Of a DNA stretch of 15,963 nt, positions 1-9,123 are shown one piece after another; position 1 is the stretch's first letter, and each line of letters opens with the position of its first letter. A program made the position numbers and the translations under genes. Source of the stretch: Pelosinus fermentans. Lineage in GTDB: Bacteria > Bacillota > Negativicutes > DSM-13327. Below the pieces are notes generated by a model. The model worked only from the letters and a program-made list of their open reading frames with translations, was not told the origin of the DNA and made no database searches. The stretch covers positions 1-15,963 of the forward strand of contig DJJR01000024.1 in assembly GCA_002434245.1 (NCBI GenBank). Reading direction: 5' to 3'.

Positions 1-113
1 TTATTTTTTATTGTCCTCTTGGCGGGTAGCACACCAAAGTTTGATAGACTTGTAGACAGCCTGATTTTTACTAATTATGGTAGTAAATTGGCAGCGTTTA
101 ATGCTTACCAGCG

Positions 114-143
114 CTCAAGCCCGTTCCTGCAAAGGGGCTTGAG
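114..143 (-). terminator. Stem-loop just downstream of groEL
   Basis: A 9-bp perfect inverted repeat (CTCAAGCCC at 114-122, GGGCTTGAG at 135-143, 12-nt loop) starts 7 bases after the groEL stop codon. Its position suits the end of the groESL transcript. No T-run follows the stem on the minus strand, so it is not a textbook intrinsic terminator; it may instead be a 3'-end stabiliser or processing site. A second weaker palindrome (TTTACTA at 67-73, TAGTAAA at 81-87) lies further on. I see no gene in positions 1-110. Confidence 0.4.
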
Positions 144-150
144 GCTGCTA

Positions 151-1824
<1,674 letters not shown>

Positions 1825-1827
1825 TTA

Positions 1828-2180
<353 letters not shown>

Positions 2181-2191
2181 TCACATAATTT

Positions 2192-2220
2192 ATGATATAA
2201 AATTCAGCAAGAAAAAGCAA
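2192..2220 (-). promoter_or_regulatory. Predicted sigma-A promoter of groESL
   Basis: On the minus strand a TTGCTT -35-like box (2220-2215) is followed after 17 bases by a TATCAT -10-like box (2197-2192). Transcription would begin about 2185, placing CIRCE immediately downstream of the start, the usual arrangement for HrcA-repressed operons. Seen by eye only. Confidence 0.6.
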
Positions 2221-2330
2221 GTGTTTAATAGGAAAAATCCATATTTTTTTCAAAAAAAATTTAGATTCACTTCTCACTGCGTATAATACGTGCAAAAGAT
2301 AAACGTTGCTTTTGGCTGCTAGTAAGTAGA

Positions 2331-2352
2331 AAAGTGCCCAATTAGGCACTTT
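2331..2352 (-). terminator. Intrinsic terminator after the ANTAR regulator gene
   Basis: An 8-bp perfect stem AAAGTGCC (2331-2338) / GGCACTTT (2345-2352) with a 6-base loop begins 7 bases after the stop codon of the response regulator. On the minus strand the stem runs into TTTTCTACTT, a modest U-tract, so it probably ends the histidine kinase-regulator transcript and separates it from groESL. Confidence 0.65.
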
Positions 2353-2359
2353 AGGCAGG

Positions 2360-2941
2360 CTATGTTCTTTTCGTTGCTGCTTCTACAATGGATTCAGCAA
2401 CATCTTTAATCGATTTGCGTTTACTCATACTATATTGTTGAATACGACGATAGGCTTCTGTTTCGCTAAGATTGTAAGCGTCCATCAAAATTCCTTTCGC
2501 ACGGTCAAGAATTTTTCGTGTCTCTAGGGATTGTTTCACATTCTCGAGTTCTTGCTCTAACTCAGCAAACTCTTGAAAGCGAGACAAAGCGATCTCGATA
2601 GCAGGAAATAAATTCACTTCTTTAACAGGTTTCACTAAATAAGCCAGTACACCTGAATCCTTCGCTTTCTCCACAATATCCTTTTGACTAAATGCTGTTA
2701 ACAATAAAACAGGAGCAAGCTTCTCATTGGAAATTATTTTTGCTGCTGTAATACCATCCATCTCAGGCATCTTAATATCCATAATAACCAAATCAGGCCG
2801 ATATTGACGAACTAAATCAACGGCCCTTGATCCGTCAGAGGCTTCTGCCACGACCGTATGTCCTGCCTCTTCCAAAAGCTCTTTTAAATCCATCCGAATA
2901 ATTGATTCATTATCAGCTATAACAATCCGCAATGATTCCAT
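2360..2941 (-). CDS. ANTAR-domain response regulator (PdtaR/EutV-like transcription antiterminator)
   Basis: The 193-residue cytosolic protein has a receiver domain at residues 4-120 (acidic pocket Asp10/Asn11, phospho-acceptor Asp55 in VIMDIKMPEMDG, Thr82, Lys104), a short coiled coil at about 122-140, and a C-terminal ANTAR domain at about 135-190 with the typical RKILDRAKGILMDAYNLSETEA core. In this family ANTAR binds paired hexaloop RNA hairpins and prevents transcription termination when phosphorylated; no DNA-binding domain is present. The start is fixed by GGAGGAG and by one base of spacing to the stop codon of the upstream histidine kinase, so the two are translationally linked and the kinase is its probable partner. 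The RNA targets are not evident here. Family identification is firm; the regulated pathway is unknown. Confidence 0.93.
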   Translation of the reverse strand: MESLRIVIADNESIIRMDLKELLEEAGHTVVAEASDGSRAVDLVRQYRPDLVIMDIKMPEMDGITAAKIISNEKLAPVLLLTAFSQKDIVEKAKDSGVLAYLVKPVKEVNLFPAIEIALSRFQEFAELEQELENVKQSLETRKILDRAKGILMDAYNLSETEAYRRIQQYSMSKRKSIKDVAESIVEAATKRT

Positions 2942-2942
2942 T

Positions 2943-4364
2943 CTAAACTCCTCCTTTCGCCTTACGGGGAATGGTAATACAAGCATGAGTACCATTATCC
3001 GTGTATAATGCAAAACTACCGCCAACATCGCTCTCAATCAGTGTTCGTACAATCTGCAATCCCAAACTGTTGGATAATTGAGGATTAAAGCTCGGTGGCA
3101 TGCCAATGCCGTTATCATAGATTTCAATTTTATATTCATCTTCCAGGGTACTAATGTCAACCCCGATGATGCCTTCATGCCGACCTACAAAACCATGCTC
3201 GATGGAGTTTTGGATCAGCTCATTAATAACCAGTGCCAAACTGCTAGCCTGTTCCGAAGGAAATACCACTGTCTCGCCATTAAAAATAGTTTGCAAATTA
3301 AAGTCTGGTTCCAGCATATTTTGAATAACTAGGTCGAGAATATTTCTAGCCACTTCTGCTACATCAATAAATTCTGCATCCTGCTGTGATAAGAATTCAT
3401 GAACAACAGAAATACTCGAAATCCGATTCACACTTTCCCGTAGAGCAGCTTTTACTTCCTGGGATTTCGTACGCCTTGACTGCAGCCGCAGTAAACTGGC
3501 AATGGTCTGTAAATTATTTTTCACCCGATGGTGTATTTCTTGAATAACTGCTGATTTTATTAAAAGTTCTTTTTCTTTCTTTTTTACCTCGGTAACATCT
3601 GTTAAAATTACAACCGTACAGGCTGTAACTTGGTTTACAATAATAGGAATTGCCCTTTGTACCAATACCATATTGCCTGCTGACAATTCTGCCTCACAAG
3701 GCTCTTGAATGGTCATAGCCTTTTGGGCTAACCCCATATGGGCCTGGCGCTCATAAATGCGCCGTCCGACAATATTTCCTACAGCTAATACCTTATATAT
3801 ACTATCAGCGGTTGAATTAGCAAAAATGATTTTACCATGCTCATTCACAATGAGAATACCATCACTGGCGGACAAGGAACGATATTGCTTACTGCTGCTT
3901 GGTATTTTCACTGTCGATAAAAGAAGTTGTGCTGTTTCAACCAAGAGTTGATGCCCATGCACGTGAGCTTCTTCCATGCTAGATTCAAAACTGACAGCAG
4001 CAATTACATTACCGCTAGCATCCCGCACCGGGTAGACCTGCATTTCCATCCACATCCCAAGAGCCCATTCCCGTTGTCCATGAATCGCTTCTCCCATAGA
4101 AATACTCCGCCAAATAAGCGGCTCTTCCAAGGCATAAACAGTTGTCCCCAATAAGCTGGGCTTATGCTGCACATAACTAGTATTGGGTTTTATTTGCGCC
4201 GCAATAACCAAAAAGTTCTCCATACGCGCTTTCGTATATAAGGTAACTTGAGCGTGCGCCAAGTCACTTGCTAATCCCAATACGGTGCAAATTGTATCTA
4301 GCACTGCAATTTGCGCTGGGGCTAATGTAGTTACTTTCCGACAAATATCTCCAGCCACTCCCAT
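2943..4364 (-). CDS. Soluble sensor histidine kinase (PdtaS/EutW-like, HisKA_2 family)
   Basis: The 473-residue protein has no signal peptide or membrane helix, so it senses a cytosolic cue. In order: an N-terminal GAF-like sensor of the H_kinase_N type (about 5-150), a PAS domain (about 165-265, with GILIVNEHGKIIFAN), a HisKA_2 dimerisation/phosphotransfer segment containing EIHHRVKNNLQ (His278/His279), and a HATPase_c domain with N-box NELIQNSIEHGF, G1 box DNGIGM and G2 box SLGLQIV. It should autophosphorylate and pass phosphate to the ANTAR regulator encoded one base downstream. The ATG at 4364 is chosen because GGAGG lies 5 bases upstream at 4370-4374; the in-frame TTG at 4376 would overlap that site. 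The stimulus cannot be told from sequence. Confidence 0.92.
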   Translation of the reverse strand: MGVAGDICRKVTTLAPAQIAVLDTICTVLGLASDLAHAQVTLYTKARMENFLVIAAQIKPNTSYVQHKPSLLGTTVYALEEPLIWRSISMGEAIHGQREWALGMWMEMQVYPVRDASGNVIAAVSFESSMEEAHVHGHQLLVETAQLLLSTVKIPSSSKQYRSLSASDGILIVNEHGKIIFANSTADSIYKVLAVGNIVGRRIYERQAHMGLAQKAMTIQEPCEAELSAGNMVLVQRAIPIIVNQVTACTVVILTDVTEVKKKEKELLIKSAVIQEIHHRVKNNLQTIASLLRLQSRRTKSQEVKAALRESVNRISSISVVHEFLSQQDAEFIDVAEVARNILDLVIQNMLEPDFNLQTIFNGETVVFPSEQASSLALVINELIQNSIEHGFVGRHEGIIGVDISTLEDEYKIEIYDNGIGMPPSFNPQLSNSLGLQIVRTLIESDVGGSFALYTDNGTHACITIPRKAKGGV

Positions 4365-4369
4365 TTGTA

Positions 4370-4374
4370 CCTCC
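4370..4374 (-). promoter_or_regulatory. Ribosome binding site that fixes the kinase start
   Basis: GGAGG on the minus strand, 5 bases before the ATG at 4364. It directly follows an in-frame TTG (4376-4374) that could otherwise be taken as the start; the site rules that TTG out. Confidence 0.7.
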
Positions 4375-4438
4375 AACTATTACTTCCAAAATAATTGCGA
4401 ATACCTGCTCTGTTACTTTGTTTATACTTATTCCACTT

Positions 4439-4444
4439 ATTATA
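4439..4444 (-). promoter_or_regulatory. Candidate -10 box for the kinase-regulator operon
   Basis: A perfect TATAAT on the minus strand 75 bases before the kinase start. It follows the tsaD terminator hairpin almost directly. I see no good TTGACA-like box at 16-18 bases, so this is a weak call based on the -10 alone. Confidence 0.3.
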
Positions 4445-4445
4445 T

Positions 4446-4469
4446 AAAAATTCCTTGTCGTGGAATTTT
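4446..4469 (-). terminator. Probable terminator of the thiL-tsaD operon
   Basis: An 8-bp inverted repeat AAAATTCC (4447-4454) / GGAATTTT (4462-4469) with a 7-base loop lies 32 bases beyond the tsaD stop. On the minus strand it runs into a T-rich stretch (TTTTTATATAAT). The stem is AT-rich, so termination may be leaky. Confidence 0.5.
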
Positions 4470-4500
4470 CAAACTTTTATTTTACATTTTACTCCATATG

Positions 4501-5556
4501 TTAAGTCACTGCTTCCCTTGCACCTAATTTTAAAGAAGGTTTTGCATTCAAATGCAAGTCGGCATAATCACCTACTTGATGCTGATAGTAGGCCCTGCAA
4601 GCAATCATGGCAGCATTGTCAGTGCACAATATAGGATCTGGATAGTAGAAGGATATCCCTGCCTGTTGGCATTCATACCCTAATTTAGCTTTAAGACCAC
4701 TATTGGCAGCTACACCTCCAGCAAGAACAATCTGCCCTACACCAGAGACAGCCGCAGCTTGAAGACTTTTACTAACCAGTACATCAATGACAGCTGCCTG
4801 AAAACTGGCTGCTACATCCGCTGTATTTATTTCTTCTTGTTTTTGCGCTGCACTATTTAAATAGTTTAACACTGCTGATTTTAATCCGCTAAAGCTAAAC
4901 TCAAAGCTGTTTTTTCCTGATAGTGCACGAGGAAATGCAATGGCTTCCGGATTACCTTTAGCTGCCAGAGCATCAATATAAGGACCTCCAGGGTAAGGCA
5001 GTTTCATCACCCTTGCGACTTTATCAAAAGCCTCCCCTGCCGCATCATCCCGCGTTTGGCCTAGTAATGCAAATTCATTATATCCCTTCACATGTACTAA
5101 GGAAGTATGACCTCCCGATACTACTAAAGCCATGAACGGCGGCTCTAATTTCGGGTGAGCCAAAAAATTGGCAAAAACATGCCCCTCCAGATGATTCACG
5201 CCGACGAGAGGTATCCCTGCAGCAAAAGATAAGGCTTTTGCTACTGATACACCAACTAATAATGCTCCCACCAGACCTGGTCCATAAGTAACTCCAATGG
5301 CTGAAATATCGGTTAATACTACCCCAGCCGCCTTTAGTGCTTGATCGATCACGGGGAGTACATTTTCAATATGTTTACGAGAAGCAATCTCAGGCACAAC
5401 TCCACCATATTTTTGGTGTACTGGAATCTGGGAAGAAATAATATTTGATAAAACAATGCGTCCATCAGCCACTACTGCTGCAGATGTTTCATCACAACTG
5501 GTTTCTAGAGCCAGTGTTAAACAAGGTTTTCTGGTTTCTTGCTGCGTATTTTCCAA
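4501..5556 (-). CDS. tsaD: tRNA N6-adenosine threonylcarbamoyltransferase TsaD
   Basis: TsaD (Gcp/YgjD family, ASKHA fold) transfers the threonylcarbamoyl group from TC-AMP to A37 of ANN-decoding tRNAs, working in the cytosol with TsaB and TsaE. Visible hallmarks, numbered from the upstream ATG, are [15 protein letters not shown] near 20-34, the metal-binding HLEGH motif (His127, His131), [18 protein letters not shown] and the third metal ligand in LCTDNAAM (Asp318). The start is ambiguous: an ATG at 5571 has only a poor ribosome site, whereas a TTG at 5556 has GGAGG 8 bases upstream (5565-5569) and gives a 351-residue protein; I prefer the TTG. It is the last gene of the cluster, 137 bases after rimI, so it may also have its own promoter. 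Identity is secure. Confidence 0.96.
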   Translation of the reverse strand: MENTQQETRKPCLTLALETSCDETSAAVVADGRIVLSNIISSQIPVHQKYGGVVPEIASRKHIENVLPVIDQALKAAGVVLTDISAIGVTYGPGLVGALLVGVSVAKALSFAAGIPLVGVNHLEGHVFANFLAHPKLEPPFMALVVSGGHTSLVHVKGYNEFALLGQTRDDAAGEAFDKVARVMKLPYPGGPYIDALAAKGNPEAIAFPRALSGKNSFEFSFSGLKSAVLNYLNSAAQKQEEINTADVAASFQAAVIDVLVSKSLQAAAVSGVGQIVLAGGVAANSGLKAKLGYECQQAGISFYYPDPILCTDNAAMIACRAYYQHQVGDYADLHLNAKPSLKLGAREAVT

Positions 5557-5653
5557 AACAAAGGCCTCCATCTTTCTATCATTACAATCAATACAATAAT
5601 AGTCACATTCTTACCCACTATGACATATTGTAAGTATCATCAATCACCCTATA

Positions 5654-5677
5654 AGCCACGAAAGTGGCTCTTTTTTT
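5654..5677 (+). terminator. Hairpin with plus-strand T-run between rimI and tsaD
   Basis: A 6-bp stem AGCCAC (5654-5659) / GTGGCT (5664-5669) with a GAAA tetraloop is followed on the plus strand by CTTTTTTT. Read on the minus strand, the coding direction here, it has no U-tract. It is therefore shaped as a terminator for rightward transcripts although no rightward gene is present; in the operon mRNA it would be only a small hairpin. Confidence 0.45.
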
Positions 5678-5693
5678 ATTTATCGAACTTTCC

Positions 5694-6140
5694 TTATAAC
5701 TTTTCGCACCACATAATGAGTGCATCTTCTTTGGTATCCGTATAATAATTACGCCGTCTTCCTTGGGAAGTAAAACCAAATTTACTATATAGACCTTGAG
5801 CAACGATATTAGAAGCTCGCACTTCCAAGGTCATTCTAACCGCTCCCCTATTCTTCGCATGTTCAAGAAGAGCGGTCATTAATCTTTCGCCTAGCCTTTT
5901 CCCTCTATATGCAGGTAAAATCGCTACATTCGTAACATGTGCTTCATCTACAATGAGCCACATACCTGCATAGCCAATGATTTTTCCAGCCTCTACCATC
6001 ACCAGATAATAGGACAATTCATTGTTCATTTCATTGACAAATCCCTCCCGAGACCAGGGAGTTGTAAAGGATTGCTGCTCTACTGCAAGAACACCATCAA
6101 TATCAAGTGTATTCATACGCCGTATCATCATTACGGTCAT
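5694..6140 (-). CDS. rimI: Ribosomal protein S18-alanine N-acetyltransferase RimI-like (GNAT)
   Basis: The 148-residue GNAT-fold protein should acetylate an N-terminal alanine, classically that of ribosomal protein S18, using acetyl-CoA. It shows the PW-S-REGF segment near residues 31-37, the acetyl-CoA P-loop region VAILPAYRGKRLGERLM, and the LEVRASNIVAQGLYSKFGF segment holding the usual catalytic Glu and Tyr. The ATG at 6140 is chosen because it overlaps the tsaB stop (ATGA) and has GGAG at 6148-6151; a longer in-frame start at 6167 lies deeper in tsaB. Its place between tsaB and tsaD matches the B. subtilis order. Substrate is inferred from family and context. Confidence 0.92.
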   Translation of the reverse strand: MTVMMIRRMNTLDIDGVLAVEQQSFTTPWSREGFVNEMNNELSYYLVMVEAGKIIGYAGMWLIVDEAHVTNVAILPAYRGKRLGERLMTALLEHAKNRGAVRMTLEVRASNIVAQGLYSKFGFTSQGRRRNYYTDTKEDALIMWCEKL

Positions 6141-6844
6141 TTGGCGACTCCATGACGACACTCCCACAAAACCTCAGCTTCTGAACGTCTAATATATAAA
6201 GGTTCTAAACCCATTACATCATGTCGCACTCCTTGCTTAATCAGCTTGTAACCTAAACCGGCAACACTGCTGGCTCGCTGGATAACCACATGAGGTGCAG
6301 CAAGTATTAGATTTTTACCAATCTGTTCTATTTTTTCACGATACATGACCGCCGATTCTCCCATTACGATTACAGGTCTTTCCTGCTGACTCAAACTCTC
6401 TAAAGCAGCAGTAACCTCTGTTACAATCGCTGGCTGTATCTCTTTTAATTCTCCCTGATGCCATTCAAATAAGGCCTGATAGACGTTTCCCTTTTGTGCA
6501 TCCAGCATAGGAGCCAGAATCACGCCGGGAACCGGACAGCCGTAAGCCATAGCTGCCAGAGTGGGTACGCCAACCACAGGAACTTGTAAAGCATAAGCTA
6601 AGGTTTTCGCCGTAGATAAACCAATTCTAAGACCTGTAAAGGAACCAGGTCCAATACTGACAGCTACCCCCTTAAGATCCGATTTAGCCACTTGGGCCAT
6701 ATCCAGCAGTTTAACAATATGCGGCATTAATAATTCAGAATGTGTTTTTTTCGTTTGTAATGTAATCTCAGCCAATAGGTTGTCCACAGTTGCTAAAGCA
6801 ACACTGGACACCAATGTAGCGGTATCTATCGCAAGAATTGGCAT
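6137..6844 (-). CDS. tsaB: tRNA threonylcarbamoyladenosine biosynthesis protein TsaB
   Basis: The 235-residue TsaB is the catalytically inactive ASKHA-fold partner that dimerises with TsaD in t6A37 synthesis. It begins MPILAIDTATLVSSVAL and has VSIGPGSFTGLRIGLSTAKTL (about residues 63-83), the standard TsaB signature, and LDAQKGNVYQALF. It lacks the HxxxH metal motif of TsaD, as expected. Its start lies 19 bases inside the end of tsaE and its stop overlaps rimI by 4 bases, indicating tight translational coupling. Confidence 0.96.
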   Translation of the reverse strand: MPILAIDTATLVSSVALATVDNLLAEITLQTKKTHSELLMPHIVKLLDMAQVAKSDLKGVAVSIGPGSFTGLRIGLSTAKTLAYALQVPVVGVPTLAAMAYGCPVPGVILAPMLDAQKGNVYQALFEWHQGELKEIQPAIVTEVTAALESLSQQERPVIVMGESAVMYREKIEQIGKNLILAAPHVVIQRASSVAGLGYKLIKQGVRHDVMGLEPLYIRRSEAEVLWECRHGVAK

Positions 6845-7317
6845 GTCTGTTTCAGCTCCTCACAAAGTTGTTCATAAGTAGCTCCAAGTGCCCGTACCTG
6901 TAAGACTCTTTCTTCTACGCTACCTTCATTTTTCTCCAAGTTCGAACGTATCTCAATCCATAAATATTCAGCAGGCAGCTCCTCAGGGAACTTGTCTGCC
7001 CACTCAATGATCGAAAGTCCATCCGCTTCCGTATATTCATAAAAACCAATATCAAACAATTCCTCCGCATTTTCTAATCGGTATAAATCAAAATGATATA
7101 CAGGAAAGCGTCCTTCATACACATTTAAAATGGTAAAAGTGGGGCTATGAACGCTATCTGCTATTCCCAATCCTTCTGCTAGCCCCTGTACCAATAAGGT
7201 TTTTCCAGCTCCTAGGTCTCCAACCAAACATACTACCTTCCCTGCAGACAGTACCTTAGCTAAACATTTGCCAAAAGCAGATGTTTCTTCTGGGGAAGTT
7301 GTTTTTAATTCCAGCAT
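6826..7317 (-). CDS. tsaE: tRNA threonylcarbamoyladenosine biosynthesis ATPase TsaE
   Basis: TsaE (YjeE/YdiB family) is a small P-loop ATPase that drives turnover of the TsaB-TsaD complex. The 163-residue protein has a Walker A motif GDLGAGKT at residues 33-40, the HSPTFTILNVYEG switch region, HFDLYRL, and the conserved IIEWADKFPE segment. The ATG at 7317 has GGGAGG 11 bases upstream. Gene order thiL-tsaE-tsaB, with a 28-base gap to thiL, supports one operon. Confidence 0.96.
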   Translation of the reverse strand: MLELKTTSPEETSAFGKCLAKVLSAGKVVCLVGDLGAGKTLLVQGLAEGLGIADSVHSPTFTILNVYEGRFPVYHFDLYRLENAEELFDIGFYEYTEADGLSIIEWADKFPEELPAEYLWIEIRSNLEKNEGSVEERVLQVRALGATYEQLCEELKQTCQFLR

Positions 7318-7345
7318 ACGAAAAAATTCCTCCCAATTACCCAGC

Positions 7346-8344
7346 CTACTGGCGAAAATGATTATATCCTTTAGGCTCTAGCAGTGACTCTGCTCCCTCT
7401 TTATCCACCAATAGCACACCATGTCTTTCCTCAATCACTTCTCCAATGACCGTCAGCTTGATACCAAGGTCAGCTTGGGATACCAGTGAGAATTGCTGGG
7501 GTGGAATCGTAAAGACTAATTGATAATCTTCGCCACCATATAATGCATACTCTAAACCATCTTTCCCCAAAGCACGGGCTGCAGCACGGACTTCTGCCGA
7601 CAAAGGAATCATTTTAGCATAGATTCGCATCCCTACATGACTCTCCCTGGCAATCTCATTCACTTCACTTGCCAAACCATCACTAATATCATTCATACTT
7701 GTTGAACCAAAAGACGCAAGCATCGCTCCTGCTGTAACCTGCGGTTTTGGAATTACATGTCTTGTCACTAAAGGCTGAAAGAATTCATAATCGGTCCATT
7801 TTCCCTGCTGCAAGAGCTCTAATCCGCATCCCGAGTCACCTAATGAACCCGTTACCACCACTAAGTCTCCCACATCAGCTCCCGAACGCCGCTGAAGTTT
7901 CTTTGGATCGATTTCACCCATTGCCGTTACATTAATCACCAATCCATTAGGACTCGATACGGTATCCCCACCAACTATATTGACACCAAATTCATGGCAA
8001 ATTTCCTTCATTCCCTCATATAAGGATACAACAAAGTCTACAGACAAATAGCTGGGCAAAGCGATAGATATAACAACATGGGTTGGATGTCCTCCCATTG
8101 CTGCAATATCACTTAGGTTTACTGCAATCGATTTATACCCTAACTGCCAGGCACTGGTAGTCGATAGATCAAAGTGGACCATCTCTACCAGCATATCAGT
8201 AGTAACCAATTGCAATTGATGAGGGGCTGGTATCAGAGCTGCTGCATCATCCCCAATGCCAATCACTACATTTTCCTTATTATGAATCGTATCGACCTTG
8301 ATCAGATCAATTAAAGCAAATTCTCCCAGTTTTTTAAATTCCAT
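7346..8344 (-). CDS. thiL: Thiamine-monophosphate kinase ThiL
   Basis: ThiL phosphorylates thiamine monophosphate to thiamine pyrophosphate with ATP in the cytosol, the last step of cofactor synthesis. The 332-residue product has the PurM-like fold motifs: GIGDDAAAL near residues 27-35, TTDMLVEMVHFDL, NLSDIAAMGG, GGDTVSSPNG, SLGDSGCGLELL, MNDISDGLASEVNEIA and YGGEDYQLVFT. The start at 8344 gives the expected N-terminus (MEFKKLGEFALIDLI); a longer in-frame ORF would add 30 unrelated residues. It is the first gene of the five-gene cluster. The 155-base region upstream has several AT-rich -10-like boxes but no promoter I can single out, and I see no TPP riboswitch there. Confidence 0.96.
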   Translation of the reverse strand: MEFKKLGEFALIDLIKVDTIHNKENVVIGIGDDAAALIPAPHQLQLVTTDMLVEMVHFDLSTTSAWQLGYKSIAVNLSDIAAMGGHPTHVVISIALPSYLSVDFVVSLYEGMKEICHEFGVNIVGGDTVSSPNGLVINVTAMGEIDPKKLQRRSGADVGDLVVVTGSLGDSGCGLELLQQGKWTDYEFFQPLVTRHVIPKPQVTAGAMLASFGSTSMNDISDGLASEVNEIARESHVGMRIYAKMIPLSAEVRAAARALGKDGLEYALYGGEDYQLVFTIPPQQFSLVSQADLGIKLTVIGEVIEERHGVLLVDKEGAESLLEPKGYNHFRQ

Positions 8345-8499
8345 CTTGCACCTACCTAATTCCCAAACAGTATAAATGTATATAAATGTATTAAAGTTCT
8401 GTTTTACAAGTTTGAAATCCTGCATATGCAACAATCTTATAAATATTTTTTTATAGTCATTTGCCTTATTATTCTCCGTATTGATCTGCTAAAATACAT

Positions 8500-8533
8500 A
8501 AAAGCAGCAATCTGACTTCAGATTGCTGCTTTT
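8500..8533 (-). terminator. Strong intrinsic terminator after the GerM-like gene
   Basis: A perfect 16-base inverted repeat (8500-8515 and 8518-8533; arm AAAAGCAGCAATCTGA) starts 8 bases after the stop codon. On the minus strand it runs into TTTTATGTATTTT, and on the plus strand into TTTTT, so it may act in both directions. It separates the amidase/GerM transcript from thiL. Confidence 0.85.
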
Positions 8534-8541
8534 TAGAAATA

Positions 8542-9123
8542 TTATTTACTTTTTTTTATTATTTTTTCAGACCGACTTAAAGGTTCTCCGATATCCATAT
8601 GACCTGATATCGTATCAATTTTTTTGCCCTCTACCAGAATTTGCACTTTTTGTATATCATGAAACTCGGTTAATGTATTGACAATGGCACCTACCAGCAA
8701 TATTTCTAAGGCTGAACCACCCTTATTGTTCTTTATTAAACTATCATTAAAATCAACATAGGCAATATGATCCTTAACCGAAATATTCTGCAACTTGGTT
8801 CCTGCCGGAAATACAGCGACTAAATCAGGGTTCTTGGTTCCTGCTATCAATAACTCCATGGCAGTTTGCGCCGGATGACTATTCTTGGGAACCACATATT
8901 TCTCACTGATTAAATTCGCCGCATCTTTTGTTGCAAAATATACTGTCATAGTCATCGTATCTTGCCCTGGCTTCACTGTTTTGCCTGACTCAGTTCCTGT
9001 TTGGGAATTTTCATTTTGCGCATTCGGCACTGTCGGCGACTGAGGAGCGGCAGTATCGCAGCCCCCCAACATTATGGACAATATGAGCAACATGCTTACT
9101 AAAGCGATTCTTTTACCAATCAC
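8542..9123 (-). CDS. GerMN-domain lipoprotein (GerM/YmaA-like spore or envelope protein)
   Basis: The 193-residue protein opens with a lipoprotein signal (positively charged start, hydrophobic stretch, lipobox LGGC with Cys22) and a Ser/Thr/Gln-rich linker. Residues 55-165 resemble the GerMN domain: MTVYFATKDAANLISEKYVV, AMELLIAGTKNPDLVAVFPAGTKL, and VDFNDSLIKNNKGGSALEILLVGAIVNTLTEF. This domain occurs in GerM, which is tied to germination and sporulation peptidoglycan in Bacillus, and in other envelope lipoproteins. The start is a GTG at 9123 with GGGAGGTGG 6 bases upstream; it overlaps the amidase stop by one base (TAGTG), so translation is probably coupled. Pairing with a peptidoglycan amidase supports a wall-associated role; the exact function is unknown. 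Confidence 0.85.
   Translation of the reverse strand: MIGKRIALVSMLLILSIMLGGCDTAAPQSPTVPNAQNENSQTGTESGKTVKPGQDTMTMTVYFATKDAANLISEKYVVPKNSHPAQTAMELLIAGTKNPDLVAVFPAGTKLQNISVKDHIAYVDFNDSLIKNNKGGSALEILLVGAIVNTLTEFHDIQKVQILVEGKKIDTISGHMDIGEPLSRSEKIIKKSK

Noticed and set aside
2331..2352. Six-base loop hairpin as an ANTAR target
   Set aside because: The loop is CAATTA on one strand and TAATTG on the other, without the A1/G4 pattern, and there is no partner hexaloop; it better fits a terminator.
8345..8499. TPP riboswitch ahead of thiL
   Set aside because: The region is AT-rich and lacks the conserved CUGAGA and ACCUGA-type segments of the THI element.
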